In this document: piece after piece, positions 25,370-36,794 of the stretch
Layout of the letters: each line of letters starts with the position of its first letter
Position numbering within the stretch: the stretch's first letter is position 1
Source of the DNA: Isoalcanivorax pacificus W11-5
GTDB taxonomy: Bacteria; Pseudomonadota; Gammaproteobacteria; Pseudomonadales; Alcanivoracaceae
Assembly (NCBI RefSeq): GCF_000299335.2
Contig: NZ_CP004387.1
Span: 124,001 to 188,000 of the forward strand
Length of the DNA: 64,000 bases
Direction: 5' to 3'
The notes under the pieces: model-generated
Seen by the model: the letters and a program-made list of their open reading frames with translations, nothing else
Databases searched by the model: none
Told to the model about the DNA's origin: nothing
Program-made: the position numbers and the translations under genes

Positions 25370-26257
25370 TCATAGATCGGCTATGGCGTCGTGCAGATCA
25401 TTTTCATGCACAATAAGAATCGTATGGCCTTCCTTACGAAGCTTTACTGCTTGCTCAACTTTCCGGCCATAGCAAGCAAATGCCCAGCATGGGTTTCCCT
25501 CTGCGCCAACAATGAGATACTGCACTTTTTTGCTTACCCCATTCGCCGTCTTGCCGCCGAGTTCCTGAATGAGGCTATAGAGTTGCTTGCGCGAATAGCG
25601 ATGCGATGCTCCGGTGAGGCAGAATACACTTCCCTGAAATGAGATATCTGGACAAACGGCGCACAGGCCAGTCAAAGTGCTGCCTTCAGCAACCGGAGGC
25701 ATGGTAACAGTCCGATTGTCCAATATTGCTATGAACTCACCGAAGAACTGCATAAGCAGAGCATGTTCCTCCGGGTCTATCAGTTTGTCTGCGAGTACAC
25801 TGGTGATGAGAGTATCAATTTCGTCATAAGGCCAGCAGCGACGCAGATGCTCGTGTTTCTGTAGCCATTTGGAGAGACCACGTAATTCTTCCACGGAGAT
25901 TTGGCCGTCAGAAGCAATGCCTGCGATCATCGCGTGCAGGCGCTGCATGTCTGTGGTGACTGAATCAAAGTACCTTTCGGAAAGGAGTTGGTCGCATAGC
26001 CACAAAATGTCGGCCTGTTCTTCATTGGTCAGGACGCCGTCTGTGATCGCGCTCTCTACAACAGGAAAGAGTTCATTAAACGGATGCTTGCTGGAATAGC
26101 GGCGATGCTCATCAAGCCACATGTGAAGAAATTGCAACTCGTGGGCGTTAATAAGTCTATCGATAGCTATGCCTTCGATCAGTCCTTTTAAGGAGTTAAT
26201 GGCCTTCTCGATCTCTGCCTTCCCGGCGTAACGTCGATAAGGGGCGTGTTCCAGCAT
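25370..26257 (-). CDS. BRCT-domain protein with helical TerB-like N-terminal region
   Basis: This is a 295-residue protein. The C-terminal 90 residues form a BRCT domain: FQGSVFCLTGA, YSRKQLYSLIQELGGK and VSKKVQYLIVGAEGNPCW. The N-terminal 190 residues are helical with acidic loops (ASDGQISVEELRGL, TDGVLTNEEQADIL) like TerB or EF-hand-like tellurite-resistance domains. BRCT domains bind DNA ends, nicks or phosphopeptides, so a DNA-repair or nucleic-acid role is possible but unproven. The gene is clearly more AT-rich than its surroundings, consistent with acquisition by transfer. GGAGG five nt upstream selects ATG 26257 over ATG 26269. It stands alone, with a 216-nt AT-rich gap to the next gene. 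Confidence 0.82.
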   Translation of the reverse strand: MLEHAPYRRYAGKAEIEKAINSLKGLIEGIAIDRLINAHELQFLHMWLDEHRRYSSKHPFNELFPVVESAITDGVLTNEEQADILWLCDQLLSERYFDSVTTDMQRLHAMIAGIASDGQISVEELRGLSKWLQKHEHLRRCWPYDEIDTLITSVLADKLIDPEEHALLMQFFGEFIAILDNRTVTMPPVAEGSTLTGLCAVCPDISFQGSVFCLTGASHRYSRKQLYSLIQELGGKTANGVSKKVQYLIVGAEGNPCWAFACYGRKVEQAVKLRKEGHTILIVHENDLHDAIADL

Positions 26258-26473
26258 GATTGCCTCCAATATGATGTAATGATTTGTTTTTACTGTGATT
26301 TATTATGTGTGGCCTTGTTCGCGCGCAGTATGATGAGCACGCGGACCGTGTAGAGCTGACATGAAAGTATCAGATGTAGATTAAGATGAAATATTAGTGC
26401 CGGGCAATATGGTGCCCATTTTACTTTAATAGGTAGAATGGCCTTCTCGGACAGGCAAGTGGAAGCATTCTCC

Positions 26474-27262
26474 ATGAAGTATGTTTTTCTTCTTCTTATA
26501 ATGCTGGCCTCGTCTGGCCAGGCGCAAACTTGGCGTGAATCTCAAGAAGTGGCGAAGTTGTTTGATGAAGCCGGTCTAGATGGCACGTTTGTCGTGCTTG
26601 ACCCACAGGCCGACACACTCACCGGCCATGATGAAGCCAGGGCACACACCCGCTTTATTCCCGCCTCGACCTTCAAGATTCCCAACAGCCTGATCGGCCT
26701 TGCCAGCGGTGCGGTGGCCAGTGCTGACGAAGTGCTGCCCTACGGTGGCCAGCCGCAACCGTTTCCGCAATGGGAAAAGGACATGTCGCTGCGCGAGGCC
26801 ATTCCCATCTCCAACGTGCCGATCTATCAGGAGCTGGCGCGGCGTATCGGATTGTCGCGCATGCAGGAATATGTCACGCGGCTGGGTTACGGTAATGCTG
26901 ACATCGGCACGCAGGTAGACCAGTTCTGGTTGCAGGGTCCGTTGAAAATCAGCGCCGTTGAGCAGACCCAATTCCTGTATCGACTGACGCAGGGGGCGCT
27001 GCCAGTGCCGCCGACGGTTCAGGCCACGGTGCGCGAGATGGTGTTGCTGGAACAGGGCGACGGCTGGGCGCTGTACGGCAAGACCGGCTGGGCCATGGGC
27101 CAGGACCCGGAAGTGGCCTGGTGGGTGGGCTGGGTCACGCGCGGTGATGCGGTGTATCCGTTTGCACTGAACATCACCGTGCGTGACACCAAGGATGGCG
27201 AAAAACGTATTCCTACCGGCAAGGCGGCGCTGCGGGCGCTGGGCATTCTGCCTGCGCCCTGA
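26474..27262 (+). CDS. Class D (OXA-type) beta-lactamase
   Basis: This 262-residue secreted serine beta-lactamase has a signal peptide ending at GQA. All class D motifs are present: STFK at 65-68 (nucleophile S65, carboxylatable K68), SNV at 113-115, YGN at 139-141, W152 near the active site, the EQTQFLYRL segment and KTG at 203-205. It hydrolyses beta-lactams in the periplasm; spectrum cannot be inferred. GGAAG precedes ATG 26474 by 8 nt. The body of the gene is GC-rich but the first 100 nt and promoter region are AT-rich. No insertion sequence or integron site is visible, so it looks like a resident chromosomal gene within an inserted block. Confidence 0.95.
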   Translation: MKYVFLLLIMLASSGQAQTWRESQEVAKLFDEAGLDGTFVVLDPQADTLTGHDEARAHTRFIPASTFKIPNSLIGLASGAVASADEVLPYGGQPQPFPQWEKDMSLREAIPISNVPIYQELARRIGLSRMQEYVTRLGYGNADIGTQVDQFWLQGPLKISAVEQTQFLYRLTQGALPVPPTVQATVREMVLLEQGDGWALYGKTGWAMGQDPEVAWWVGWVTRGDAVYPFALNITVRDTKDGEKRIPTGKAALRALGILPAP

Positions 27263-27266
27263 GCGA

Positions 27267-28178
27267 TCAGACCGGGCTTCTGTCCACTTCGAAATACTCG
27301 AACAGGCGATCCAGCACCGAACGCAACAAGCCGGCCTGAAGGATCAGGCGAGCCATCAGTTCGGCCAGCGCGTCGTCGTCGCGCAGGTTGTCCAGGTTTT
27401 CCTGCACCAGATCCAGCGGCTTGATGCGCTTGAATTGCAGGTCTTCGGTCACGTCGAATTCGAATTCGTCGTTCCAGCACAGGTTCAGTTTGACGGCCTG
27501 CATGTCGGTGTCGAGCAGCTTGAGGATTTCCTCTCGGCTGAGGTCCATGGCGGTGAAGCGCACGCTGGCACCTTCGTCGCCGGTGCCTTTGAGTTCGCAG
27601 CGGTCGCCAAGGGTAAAGCCGGCGGGCAACTGCGCGGGCTCCTTCAACCACTGGCTCATGGCAGTGGCCGGCGAGTGATTGGCGGTGGGGCGTTTCACCG
27701 GCAGTGAACCCACCGCCTTGCGCAGCATGGCAATCGCCTGCTCGGCACGGGCTTCCGATCCGCTGTCGATCAGCACGCGATGATGACGCATGTCGATCAG
27801 CACGGTAGTGCGGCGTGAGCGCGTGAAGGCGCGCGGCATCAGCTCGAAGGTGATCTGGTCCTTGAGCTCGGCGCGCTCTTTGCGGCCGGGTTTGCGGCCC
27901 TGTTCTGCCTCGATGGCCTGGACACGTTCATCCAGTTCTTCTTTCACCACCGGCCCGGGCAGCAGGCGTGTGGTTTCCTGATAGACACAATAGATCAGCC
28001 CTTCTTCCGCGTGCAGCATGGCGGCGTGGTCTTTCAGTGGCGGCACGAAGCCTTCCACGCTCAGTGTCTGCTGGGTGATTTTCGGGCATTGCGCGGCGGC
28101 GAGGTATTCCTCCAGCTCGGCCGCGCTCCAGGTAAAGGGTTCGGCGCTCTGGTAAACGCAGAGGTTCTTGATCCACAT
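27267..28178 (-). CDS. rdgC: Recombination-associated protein RdgC
   Basis: This 303-residue protein matches RdgC: start MWIKNLCVYQ, conserved FVPPLKDHAAMLHA, LPGPVVKEELDERV and the C-terminal RIKPLDLVQENLDN segment. RdgC forms a DNA-encircling ring dimer and modulates RecA. It is convergent with the beta-lactamase gene (4-nt gap). Length is normal. Confidence 0.96.
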   Translation of the reverse strand: MWIKNLCVYQSAEPFTWSAAELEEYLAAAQCPKITQQTLSVEGFVPPLKDHAAMLHAEEGLIYCVYQETTRLLPGPVVKEELDERVQAIEAEQGRKPGRKERAELKDQITFELMPRAFTRSRRTTVLIDMRHHRVLIDSGSEARAEQAIAMLRKAVGSLPVKRPTANHSPATAMSQWLKEPAQLPAGFTLGDRCELKGTGDEGASVRFTAMDLSREEILKLLDTDMQAVKLNLCWNDEFEFDVTEDLQFKRIKPLDLVQENLDNLRDDDALAELMARLILQAGLLRSVLDRLFEYFEVDRSPV

Positions 28179-28275
28179 AAAGGCTGTATCCGAATGACGA
28201 GGCGGGCACCTTATCGGAGCATGCCGGCGGGCTCAAGGCGGGTGGCGTAAATTTAAAATGCGCTGCGGGCGGGCA

Positions 28276-28310
28276 CATCGGCGGGCAGCGCAAGGCGGCG
28301 CCCGCCGATG
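28276..28310. terminator. Hairpin between rdgC and the LpxO-like gene
   Basis: Two 11-bp perfect arms (CATCGGCGGGC and GCCCGCCGATG) with a 13-nt loop lie just after the stop of the LpxO-like gene on the minus strand. There is no strong T-run. It may terminate or protect the upstream transcript. Confidence 0.5.
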
Positions 28311-28322
28311 CTCCGGGGTGGA

Positions 28323-29228
28323 TCAAAGCAGGGCGCGGGCACCCAGGCCCAGCACACCCAGAATCACCGCCCACTTGCCTACGGTGTAGACGGTGCGATT
28401 GCGTTTCTTGATGCGCTTCAACCAGTTCTTGTACGCCAGCACATACTTGCCGACACGGTTGCCGATGCCGCTGTAGCGCGTGTCCAGGTTGTCCACGGCG
28501 AACAGCCGGTTGAACAGCCAGCCAAAGCCGTAATAAACGCGCTGTACCAGACGGCTGTGCATCGGGCGGTCCACGTCGGTCATCAAAATGATGCGCGGTG
28601 TGTCGGTGTTGTTGTAGGCGTGGTGCAGATAGGTTTCGTCGAAGATGATGCTGTCGCCATCGCGCCAGACGTAGTCGGCATCGTTGACGAACAGGCCGCA
28701 GCCGGGATCGTTCGGTGTGCTCAGGCCCAGTGAATAGCGCAGCGTGTAGGCGAACGGGTCGTGGTGCTTGTTCAGCTTTTTGCCCGGCATCAGTACCGCG
28801 AACAGTGCGATATTCATGTAGGGCACCTGCTCGATCAGCGCCAGCGTCTTCGGCGCCAGTTCGCGCGCGGAGGGAATGTCGTTGTCGTACAGCTTGAGGT
28901 AAAAGCTCTTCCAGCGGTTGTCCTTGTAAAAGGAACTGGCCGGCAGGTCTTCCTTGGTGGCGATATGGCCGTGGGCGTACAGCGCCAGGGCTTCGTCGCG
29001 GATCACTTCCCAGTTGTCATTGAGGATTTTCAGCTCAGGAAAATGCTCGTGCCCCACGCGCGGCGTGGTCGGCACCTTCGACAGCAGATAGGCAGGCAGA
29101 TTGAACGGCACCATGAAGGTGGAGAAATCGGTCAGCTGGCGCTTCAGGTTGAGCGTATTCGCACAACGCCAGTGAATGAACAGAATCGAGCCGATATAGA
29201 TAGCCAGTGCGGCCAGGATGACGGACAT
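28323..29228 (-). CDS. LpxO-like aspartyl/asparaginyl beta-hydroxylase family protein
   Basis: This 301-residue protein has an N-terminal transmembrane helix and the Fe(II)/2-oxoglutarate dioxygenase fold of the Asp/Asn beta-hydroxylase family. Key residues are the HHDPF motif (H155, H156, D157), the second histidine in TYLHHAYN (202-203) and R212 for 2-oxoglutarate. The overall plan, with LTDFSTFMVPFNLPAYLLSKVP after the membrane helix, resembles LpxO, which adds a 2-hydroxyl to lipid A acyl chains at the inner membrane. The ATG at 29228 makes the protein begin at the helix as in LpxO; an ATG at 29255 is possible. Lipid A as substrate is inferred. Confidence 0.85.
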   Translation of the reverse strand: MSVILAALAIYIGSILFIHWRCANTLNLKRQLTDFSTFMVPFNLPAYLLSKVPTTPRVGHEHFPELKILNDNWEVIRDEALALYAHGHIATKEDLPASSFYKDNRWKSFYLKLYDNDIPSARELAPKTLALIEQVPYMNIALFAVLMPGKKLNKHHDPFAYTLRYSLGLSTPNDPGCGLFVNDADYVWRDGDSIIFDETYLHHAYNNTDTPRIILMTDVDRPMHSRLVQRVYYGFGWLFNRLFAVDNLDTRYSGIGNRVGKYVLAYKNWLKRIKKRNRTVYTVGKWAVILGVLGLGARALL

Positions 29229-29380
29229 AACCTGGAGAAACCTCCCCCTGTGCATACGATGCGCGCGGCATCGTACTGCCTATGCCCGCGGCCCCCTGTC
29301 TGCGCCGGGCGGGAAACGGGCCGGGCGAGACAGGGCGAAGAATAGCCTGAGCACTCCAGTGCAGAAAGAGTCAGATGGGG

Positions 29381-30049
29381 TCAGCCACCGAGAATCCGGT
29401 ACGGGCCACCCCGTTCCAGTGCGCGCTGGTAGGCAGGCCGGTCGTGGATGCGGGACAGGAACGCCGTCAGGGCCGGGTAGCGGTCGCCGCCGGCGCGGGT
29501 GGCGGCGGCTTCCAGCGGGAAGCTCATCTGGATATCGGCGGCGCTGAAATCGTCGCCGGCGAACCAGGTCTGCTTGCCCAGGTGTGCCTCCAGCATGGCC
29601 AGGTGATCAATGATCTGTGGTTGCAGGAAGCTGCTGCGCACCTTGCCGCACAGGGCGCGGGCGATGGGCCGGGCGAAGAACGGCATGGGCGATTTCGGGA
29701 TGCGGGTGAACACCAGCGACATCACCATCAGCGGCATCAGCGAGCCTTCGGCGTAGTGCATGAAGTAGCGGTAATCCAGCCCGGCGGGGCTGTCCGGGGC
29801 GGGGGCGAGCTGGCCGCCGGTCTTCGCCACCAGATATTCGATGATGGCGCCGGATTCGGCGATCGTGCGGCCTTCGTCCGTGATCACCGGCGATTTGCCC
29901 AGGGGGTGCACGGCCTTGAGCTCGGCTGGCGCGAGCATGGTTTTCGGGTCGCGGGCGTAGCGTTTCACCTCATAGGGCAGCCCGAGCTCTTCAAGCAGCC
30001 ACAGGACACGTTGTGAGCGTGAATTTTCCAGGTGATGAACGGTGATCAT
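29381..30049 (-). CDS. Glutathione S-transferase family protein
   Basis: This 222-residue protein has a thioredoxin-like N-terminal domain (NSRSQRVLWLLEELGLPYEV, the cis-proline segment LGKSPVI and the glutathione-contacting ESGAIIEYL) and a helical C-terminal domain. It would conjugate or reduce electrophiles with glutathione in the cytoplasm. It is divergent from trmB with a 74-nt gap. Subclass and substrate are not predictable. Confidence 0.93.
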   Translation of the reverse strand: MITVHHLENSRSQRVLWLLEELGLPYEVKRYARDPKTMLAPAELKAVHPLGKSPVITDEGRTIAESGAIIEYLVAKTGGQLAPAPDSPAGLDYRYFMHYAEGSLMPLMVMSLVFTRIPKSPMPFFARPIARALCGKVRSSFLQPQIIDHLAMLEAHLGKQTWFAGDDFSAADIQMSFPLEAAATRAGGDRYPALTAFLSRIHDRPAYQRALERGGPYRILGG

Positions 30050-30123
30050 GGGGGCTCCTGTTGGCGCTGTTACGGCGTGGCGCCTAGAATGGCGCCCTTC
30101 TGAGAGCGGGACGACGCTGAACC

Positions 30124-30843
30124 ATGCTTGATTTCATCAGACAGGACAAGGACCCCGTCACCGGCCGGGTGATGCGCAAAGTGCGCAGCTTCGTACTGCG
30201 TGAAGGGCGCCTGACCCTTGGTCAGCAGAAGGCGCTGGACACTCTCTGGCCGGTCTACGGCCTTGAGCGTGACCAGGGCATGCTGGACCCGCAGGCGGTA
30301 TTCGGCCGCGATGCCCCCCGGGTGCTGGAAATCGGCTATGGCATGGGCGCGTCACTGGCGGCGATGGCCGAGGCAGCGCCGGAGCAGGATTTTATCGGCA
30401 TCGAGGTGCACCGCCCCGGCGTCGGCGCGCTGCTGATGGAGATCGAGGGGCGCGGCCTGCGCAATCTGCGCAGCTATTGCGATGACGCGGTGGAGATTCT
30501 TGAACTGTGCATCCCCGATGGCAGCCTGGCGCGAGTGCAGCTTTACTTCCCCGACCCCTGGCACAAGAAAAAGCACCACAAACGCCGCATTGTGCAGCCG
30601 GCATTTATCGATCTGGTGCGCCGCAAGCTGACGCCCGATGGTGTGTTTCACCTGGCCACCGACTGGGAAGACTACGCCGTGCATATGCTCGAGCACATGG
30701 AAGCGGCCAGCGGCTGGACCAATATGGCCGGTGCCGGCGTTTACTCGGAGCGGCCCGTCTGGCGCCCGGAAACCAAGTTCGAGCGTCGCGGTGCGCGGCT
30801 CGGCCATGGCGTCTGGGACCTGCTTTATACCCGTGCCGGCTGA
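30124..30843 (+). CDS. trmB: tRNA (guanine46-N7)-methyltransferase
   Basis: This 239-residue enzyme matches TrmB: the [11 protein letters not shown] start region, SAM-binding [15 protein letters not shown], the [11 protein letters not shown] segment, the catalytic [18 protein letters not shown] block and the C-terminal [17 protein letters not shown]. It makes m7G46 in tRNA variable loops. In related genomes it follows thiG closely. Confidence 0.97.
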   Translation: MLDFIRQDKDPVTGRVMRKVRSFVLREGRLTLGQQKALDTLWPVYGLERDQGMLDPQAVFGRDAPRVLEIGYGMGASLAAMAEAAPEQDFIGIEVHRPGVGALLMEIEGRGLRNLRSYCDDAVEILELCIPDGSLARVQLYFPDPWHKKKHHKRRIVQPAFIDLVRRKLTPDGVFHLATDWEDYAVHMLEHMEAASGWTNMAGAGVYSERPVWRPETKFERRGARLGHGVWDLLYTRAG

Positions 30844-30849
30844 ACAGAG

Positions 30850-32151
30850 TCAGGCGGCCGACACCTCTTTCAGCCGCAGCGAGGCCAGCGTGCCGGCGAG
30901 CCCCATGCCGCCCAGCAACCACAGCACGGCCTCCGTGGAAAACAAGGATGCCAGCGCACTGAGGCCGCCGGCCAGCAGCAGCAACAGGCCAATGACGGTA
31001 TTGCTCACGGCGGTGTAATCGGTGCGCTTGTTGCCGCCGGCCATGTCGACCAGATAGGTCTTGCGACCGATACGCACACCGGCGTGCGCCACGGACAGCA
31101 CGAAGAACGCCAGCGGGAAAAACCACTGGCTGCCCTCCCCTGCCCACTGCGCAAAACCGGCCGTACCCAGGCAGGCCAGGCTCGCCAGGGCACCACCGCG
31201 AATCATCACCCGCCGCGACGAGGCGTCGGCCATAAACCCCCAAATGCTGGCGCTCACGGCACTGGCCAGGCTGGCGGCCATGACAAAACTTCCGAGCACC
31301 AGCTCGCCGCCGCCCTGCTGCTGGGCCAGCACCACGATAAAGGGCGAGCCCAGCGCTGACGCCATCAACAGCGCACGCGAGATCACGAACCAGCGGAACG
31401 GCGCGTCATCGCGCAGCAACGACAGGCTGTTGACGGCCTGGCGCAGTGCGTGCCCGCCGCCAGAGGTTTCACCGTCGAATTCGTCAATGCGTGAAAACAG
31501 CAGTGCGGCCGCGAACCAGGCCGCTGCGGCGGCGAGCAGCAGGCCAGTGTAGAGCGCCAGCGACGGATCGGTCTGGTCGTTGAACAGCATCGCTGCCAGG
31601 GCCAGCGTGATCAGGCCCGAGAAGGTGGCGGCCAGCCCGCCGAGGCGGCCACGGCGGGACTTCGGAATGGTCTTGCCCTGCACGTCTTTCATGGCCACCG
31701 AGCACAGGCCGCGTGCCAGGGAGAACGCGATCAGCAGCGCGACAATGGCAAGCCCTGCAGGCAGGCCGTTGAGCCACCAGACGCTCGCGGCCATGCCCAG
31801 CACGGCCATGCCCTGCAACAGGCTGCCGAGCACCCAGAACTGCTTGCGGCGCGGATGACCGCGCACCCAGGCGCCAATCGCCAGCTGCGGAATCATTGAG
31901 CCGGATTCGCGGATCGGCACCAGCGCGGACACCAGTGCGGACGGCGCCCCGATGGCGGGAATCAGCCAGGCCAGGATGGTTTTCGGATTGATCAGCAGGT
32001 CGCCGATGCTGGTCAGTATCTGGCTGCACAGCATCAGCAGGAAATTGCCCGGCACTTCGCGACAGGCGTTGTCGGCAATGTCCGTGCAGACGCGGGCGTC
32101 CTCTTCGTTGGCGATCAGGGCGTAGAGGCGTTCGGTGGTGTCTTTGGCCAT
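30850..32151 (-). CDS. Major facilitator superfamily transporter
   Basis: This 433-residue inner-membrane protein has about 12 hydrophobic helices and a short cytoplasmic N-terminal helix (residues 1-30). MFS-like cytoplasmic loops include the RGHPRRKQF basic segment after helix 2 and GFMADASSRRVMIRGG in the second half. The substrate is unknown; the family also includes unassigned exporters. ATG 32151 has GGAG nine nt upstream; a GTG at 32169 would add six residues. The gene starts 17 nt past the hairpin that follows metF and may be partly read through from that operon. Confidence 0.85.
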   Translation of the reverse strand: MAKDTTERLYALIANEEDARVCTDIADNACREVPGNFLLMLCSQILTSIGDLLINPKTILAWLIPAIGAPSALVSALVPIRESGSMIPQLAIGAWVRGHPRRKQFWVLGSLLQGMAVLGMAASVWWLNGLPAGLAIVALLIAFSLARGLCSVAMKDVQGKTIPKSRRGRLGGLAATFSGLITLALAAMLFNDQTDPSLALYTGLLLAAAAAWFAAALLFSRIDEFDGETSGGGHALRQAVNSLSLLRDDAPFRWFVISRALLMASALGSPFIVVLAQQQGGGELVLGSFVMAASLASAVSASIWGFMADASSRRVMIRGGALASLACLGTAGFAQWAGEGSQWFFPLAFFVLSVAHAGVRIGRKTYLVDMAGGNKRTDYTAVSNTVIGLLLLLAGGLSALASLFSTEAVLWLLGGMGLAGTLASLRLKEVSAA

Positions 32152-32167
32152 GCCGTGGCTCCATGGC

Positions 32168-32191
32168 ACGGCCCTCCCGAGGGAGGGCCGT
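32168..32191. terminator. Hairpin after metF
   Basis: A 10-bp GC-rich stem (ACGGCCCTCC with GGAGGGCCGT) and CGAG loop begin 4 nt after the metF stop on the minus strand. No T-run follows, so it may attenuate rather than fully stop transcription into the MFS gene. Confidence 0.55.
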
Positions 32192-32194
32192 TGA

Positions 32195-33028
32195 TCAGAG
32201 GCCCAGATTATCCAGCACTTTCAGCGTCGGCCCGGCCTGGTTCATGGTGTAGAAATGCAGGCCTGGCGCGCCCATCGCCAGTAGCCGTTCGCACAGCCGG
32301 GTGACGATCTCGGTGCCGAACGCTTTCACCGCCGCGTCGTCGTCCTTGATGTCGTTCAGCTTGCTGGCCAGCCAGCGCGGAATGTCCGCGCCGCAGGTGC
32401 TGGAAAAACGCAGCAGGTTGGCGACGTTCAGGATCGGCATGATGCCCGGGTACACTGGCGCGGTGCAGCCTTTTTTCTGCAAGGCGTCGAGATAGAAGCC
32501 GTAGGCGTCCGCATTGTAGAAATACTGCGTGATGCCGTGGTTGGCGCCGGCGTCGATCTTGCGCTTGAAGTGTTCGATGTCGTCATCGAAGCTGCGCGCC
32601 TGCGGATGCATTTCCGGGTAGGCGGCGACTTCCAGTGTGAAATGATCGCCGCTGATCTCGCGGATCAATGCCACCAGATCGTCAGCGTATTTCAGCTCGC
32701 CCTGGGCGTAGCCCATGCCCGAGGGCAGGTCACCGCGCAGTGCCACGATGCGCGTTACGCCGCTGTCGCGATAGTGGTTGATCAATTCGACCAGCTCGTC
32801 GCGGCCCTGACCAATGCAGCTCAGGTGCGGCGCAGTGTCGGCATGCTGCGCGCGCAGCCGGTTGACGGTGTTGATGGTGTTGTCGCGGGTGGAGCCGCCA
32901 GCGCCATAGGTGCAGGAGAAAAATTCAGGATTTTTCACCAGCAGTTTCTGCTGCACGCCGAGCAGCTTGTCCAGCCCTTCCGCTGTTTTCGGCGGAAAGA
33001 ATTCAAAACTGATGCGTTTGCCTGTCAT
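32195..33028 (-). CDS. metF: Methylenetetrahydrofolate reductase
   Basis: This 277-residue FAD-dependent TIM-barrel enzyme reduces methylene-THF to methyl-THF for methionine synthesis. MetF signatures are FEFFPPKTAEG at the start, CTYGAGGSTRD, ALRGDLPSG and the ITQYFYNADAY segment. It is the last gene of the sahR-metK-ahcY-metF unit, 48 nt after ahcY, with a GC hairpin in the gap. Placement links folate one-carbon supply to SAM recycling. Confidence 0.97.
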   Translation of the reverse strand: MTGKRISFEFFPPKTAEGLDKLLGVQQKLLVKNPEFFSCTYGAGGSTRDNTINTVNRLRAQHADTAPHLSCIGQGRDELVELINHYRDSGVTRIVALRGDLPSGMGYAQGELKYADDLVALIREISGDHFTLEVAAYPEMHPQARSFDDDIEHFKRKIDAGANHGITQYFYNADAYGFYLDALQKKGCTAPVYPGIMPILNVANLLRFSSTCGADIPRWLASKLNDIKDDDAAVKAFGTEIVTRLCERLLAMGAPGLHFYTMNQAGPTLKVLDNLGL

Positions 33029-33047
33029 GGTGCGATGTCCCGTGCAC

Positions 33048-33069
33048 GGGCCGGCCTGGCGGCCGGCCC
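33048..33069. other. Intercistronic hairpin between ahcY and metF
   Basis: A 9-bp perfect GC stem (GGGCCGGCC with GGCCGGCCC) with a TGGC loop lies between two co-directional genes. It lacks a T-run. It could trim or stabilise the mRNA or reduce metF expression. Confidence 0.45.
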
Positions 33070-33076
33070 TGTGTCC

Positions 33077-34465
<1,389 letters not shown>

Positions 34466-34474
34466 GTGGTTCTC

Positions 34475-34562
34475 CATTCGTTTTTGACGAATGGGCGCCG
34501 TTGCATCAATGATGCGCCCTGCCCCCGAGCCTCGCGGTCTGACCGCTGCAGCGCCCCTCGGG
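34475..34562 (-). promoter_or_regulatory. SAH riboswitch controlling ahcY
   Basis: Read on the minus strand, the metK-ahcY gap contains the conserved SAH-aptamer blocks in order: CCGAGGGGCGCTGC (34548-34561), a short P2 arm, AGGCTCGG, and the 3' block CAACGGCGCC (34494-34503). The first and third blocks pair as in the published consensus. A second hairpin (CATTCGT - 5 nt - ACGAATG, 34475-34493) follows at once and ends against the GGAG ribosome site of ahcY, so control is probably translational. Placement directly ahead of ahcY is the usual one for this class. Confidence 0.9.
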
Positions 34563-34576
34563 AACAGGGCGTGGTA

Positions 34577-35737
<1,161 letters not shown>

Positions 35738-35765
35738 TGCTTTGGTGGCTCCCTGGTTGAGGGGT

Positions 35766-36788
35766 TTACGGATTGAATGCATCGTCCGCGTGCACAAAGC
35801 TGCACGCCTGGACCTGAAAACCATTGCGCTGGGCCAGGAACTGGATCTCCAGCAATCGCAGGCCGGCGCGTTGCGCCCAGCCCTCCAGTTCCTGTTCATC
35901 AAAACCCAGCCACTGATCGCCGCAGCGCTCCCGTGCCCAGGCCTGATCGTGCCGGCACAGCTCGGTGATCACCAACACCCCGCCACGGCGCAGCCGGCGC
36001 GCGGCGGTAACAAAACAGTCTGCCGGTGTCGGCAGGTGGTGCAGCACCATGTTCAGCACCACGGCGTCAAACTGGCGTGGTGGCGCGGCCTGCGGCCAGT
36101 CACCCAGTATCAGCCGGACATTTTTCAGTCCCGCGTCGGCGACCCGGTGACGGGCACGGGTCAGCATTGCCTCGCTGCTCTCCAGCCCGGCGACCTGCCT
36201 GAAGCGCCCGGCCAGCCGGACCAGAAAGCGGCCGTCGCCAGGGCCGACTTCCAGGGCCGCATCGCCGCCTTCGGGCAGGGCGCGGGCCAGCAGCTCGTCG
36301 GCGAGGTCGCCGTACTGCGCATAATCGGCGATCGGGTCGTCATGTGCGTCGAAATCGCCGCCATTGCGCTCAAAAAACGCCCTGCTCTGTGCCGCGCGCT
36401 GTGCTTCGATGCCGGCCAGCCGGCGGGCCACCTGAGGTGCCAGGTCCTGCGCATCCAGCCGTTCCAGCAGGGCGCGGTGCAGGGTGCCGGTCTCGGCCTG
36501 CGGGTCCGGTAACTGGCGGCGATAGAAGATGGTGTTGCCTTCCCGCCGCTGCTCCACCAGCGCGGCCTTTGCCAGCACTTTCAGGTGGTGGCTCATGCCG
36601 GATTGGCGCATGTCGAGTATTTCCGCCAGTTCCAGCACCGCGAAGCTGTTGTAACCCAGTACTTGCAGGGCCTGCAGGCGCAGCGGGTCGCCAGCGGCTT
36701 TCAACAGCGCCGCCAGTACATCCAGCTGGGTGTCCTCGGCGCCTGGCGCCACCTGCAATAGGGTCATAAGGGGCGCAGTGTAGGGCAT
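35766..36788 (-). CDS. sahR: ArsR-family regulator fused to a methyltransferase domain (SahR-like)
   Basis: This 340-residue protein has an N-terminal ArsR winged helix (about 20-95, with [36 protein letters not shown] split by short loops) and a C-terminal SAM-dependent methyltransferase-like domain ([33 protein letters not shown]). The same architecture next to metK/ahcY is described for SahR, a repressor of methyl-cycle genes that senses SAH. A 28-bp palindrome ahead of the gene is the likely operator. Start codons at 36788 and 36767 both lack good ribosome sites. Assignment as SahR is by architecture and context. Confidence 0.85.
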   Translation of the reverse strand: MPYTAPLMTLLQVAPGAEDTQLDVLAALLKAAGDPLRLQALQVLGYNSFAVLELAEILDMRQSGMSHHLKVLAKAALVEQRREGNTIFYRRQLPDPQAETGTLHRALLERLDAQDLAPQVARRLAGIEAQRAAQSRAFFERNGGDFDAHDDPIADYAQYGDLADELLARALPEGGDAALEVGPGDGRFLVRLAGRFRQVAGLESSEAMLTRARHRVADAGLKNVRLILGDWPQAAPPRQFDAVVLNMVLHHLPTPADCFVTAARRLRRGGVLVITELCRHDQAWARERCGDQWLGFDEQELEGWAQRAGLRLLEIQFLAQRNGFQVQACSFVHADDAFNP

Positions 36789-36794
36789 GGGGAA

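Noticed and set aside
34466-34576. SAM riboswitch (SAM-I or SAM-II) upstream of ahcY
   Set aside because: The conserved blocks match the SAH class, and the gene controlled is the SAH hydrolase.
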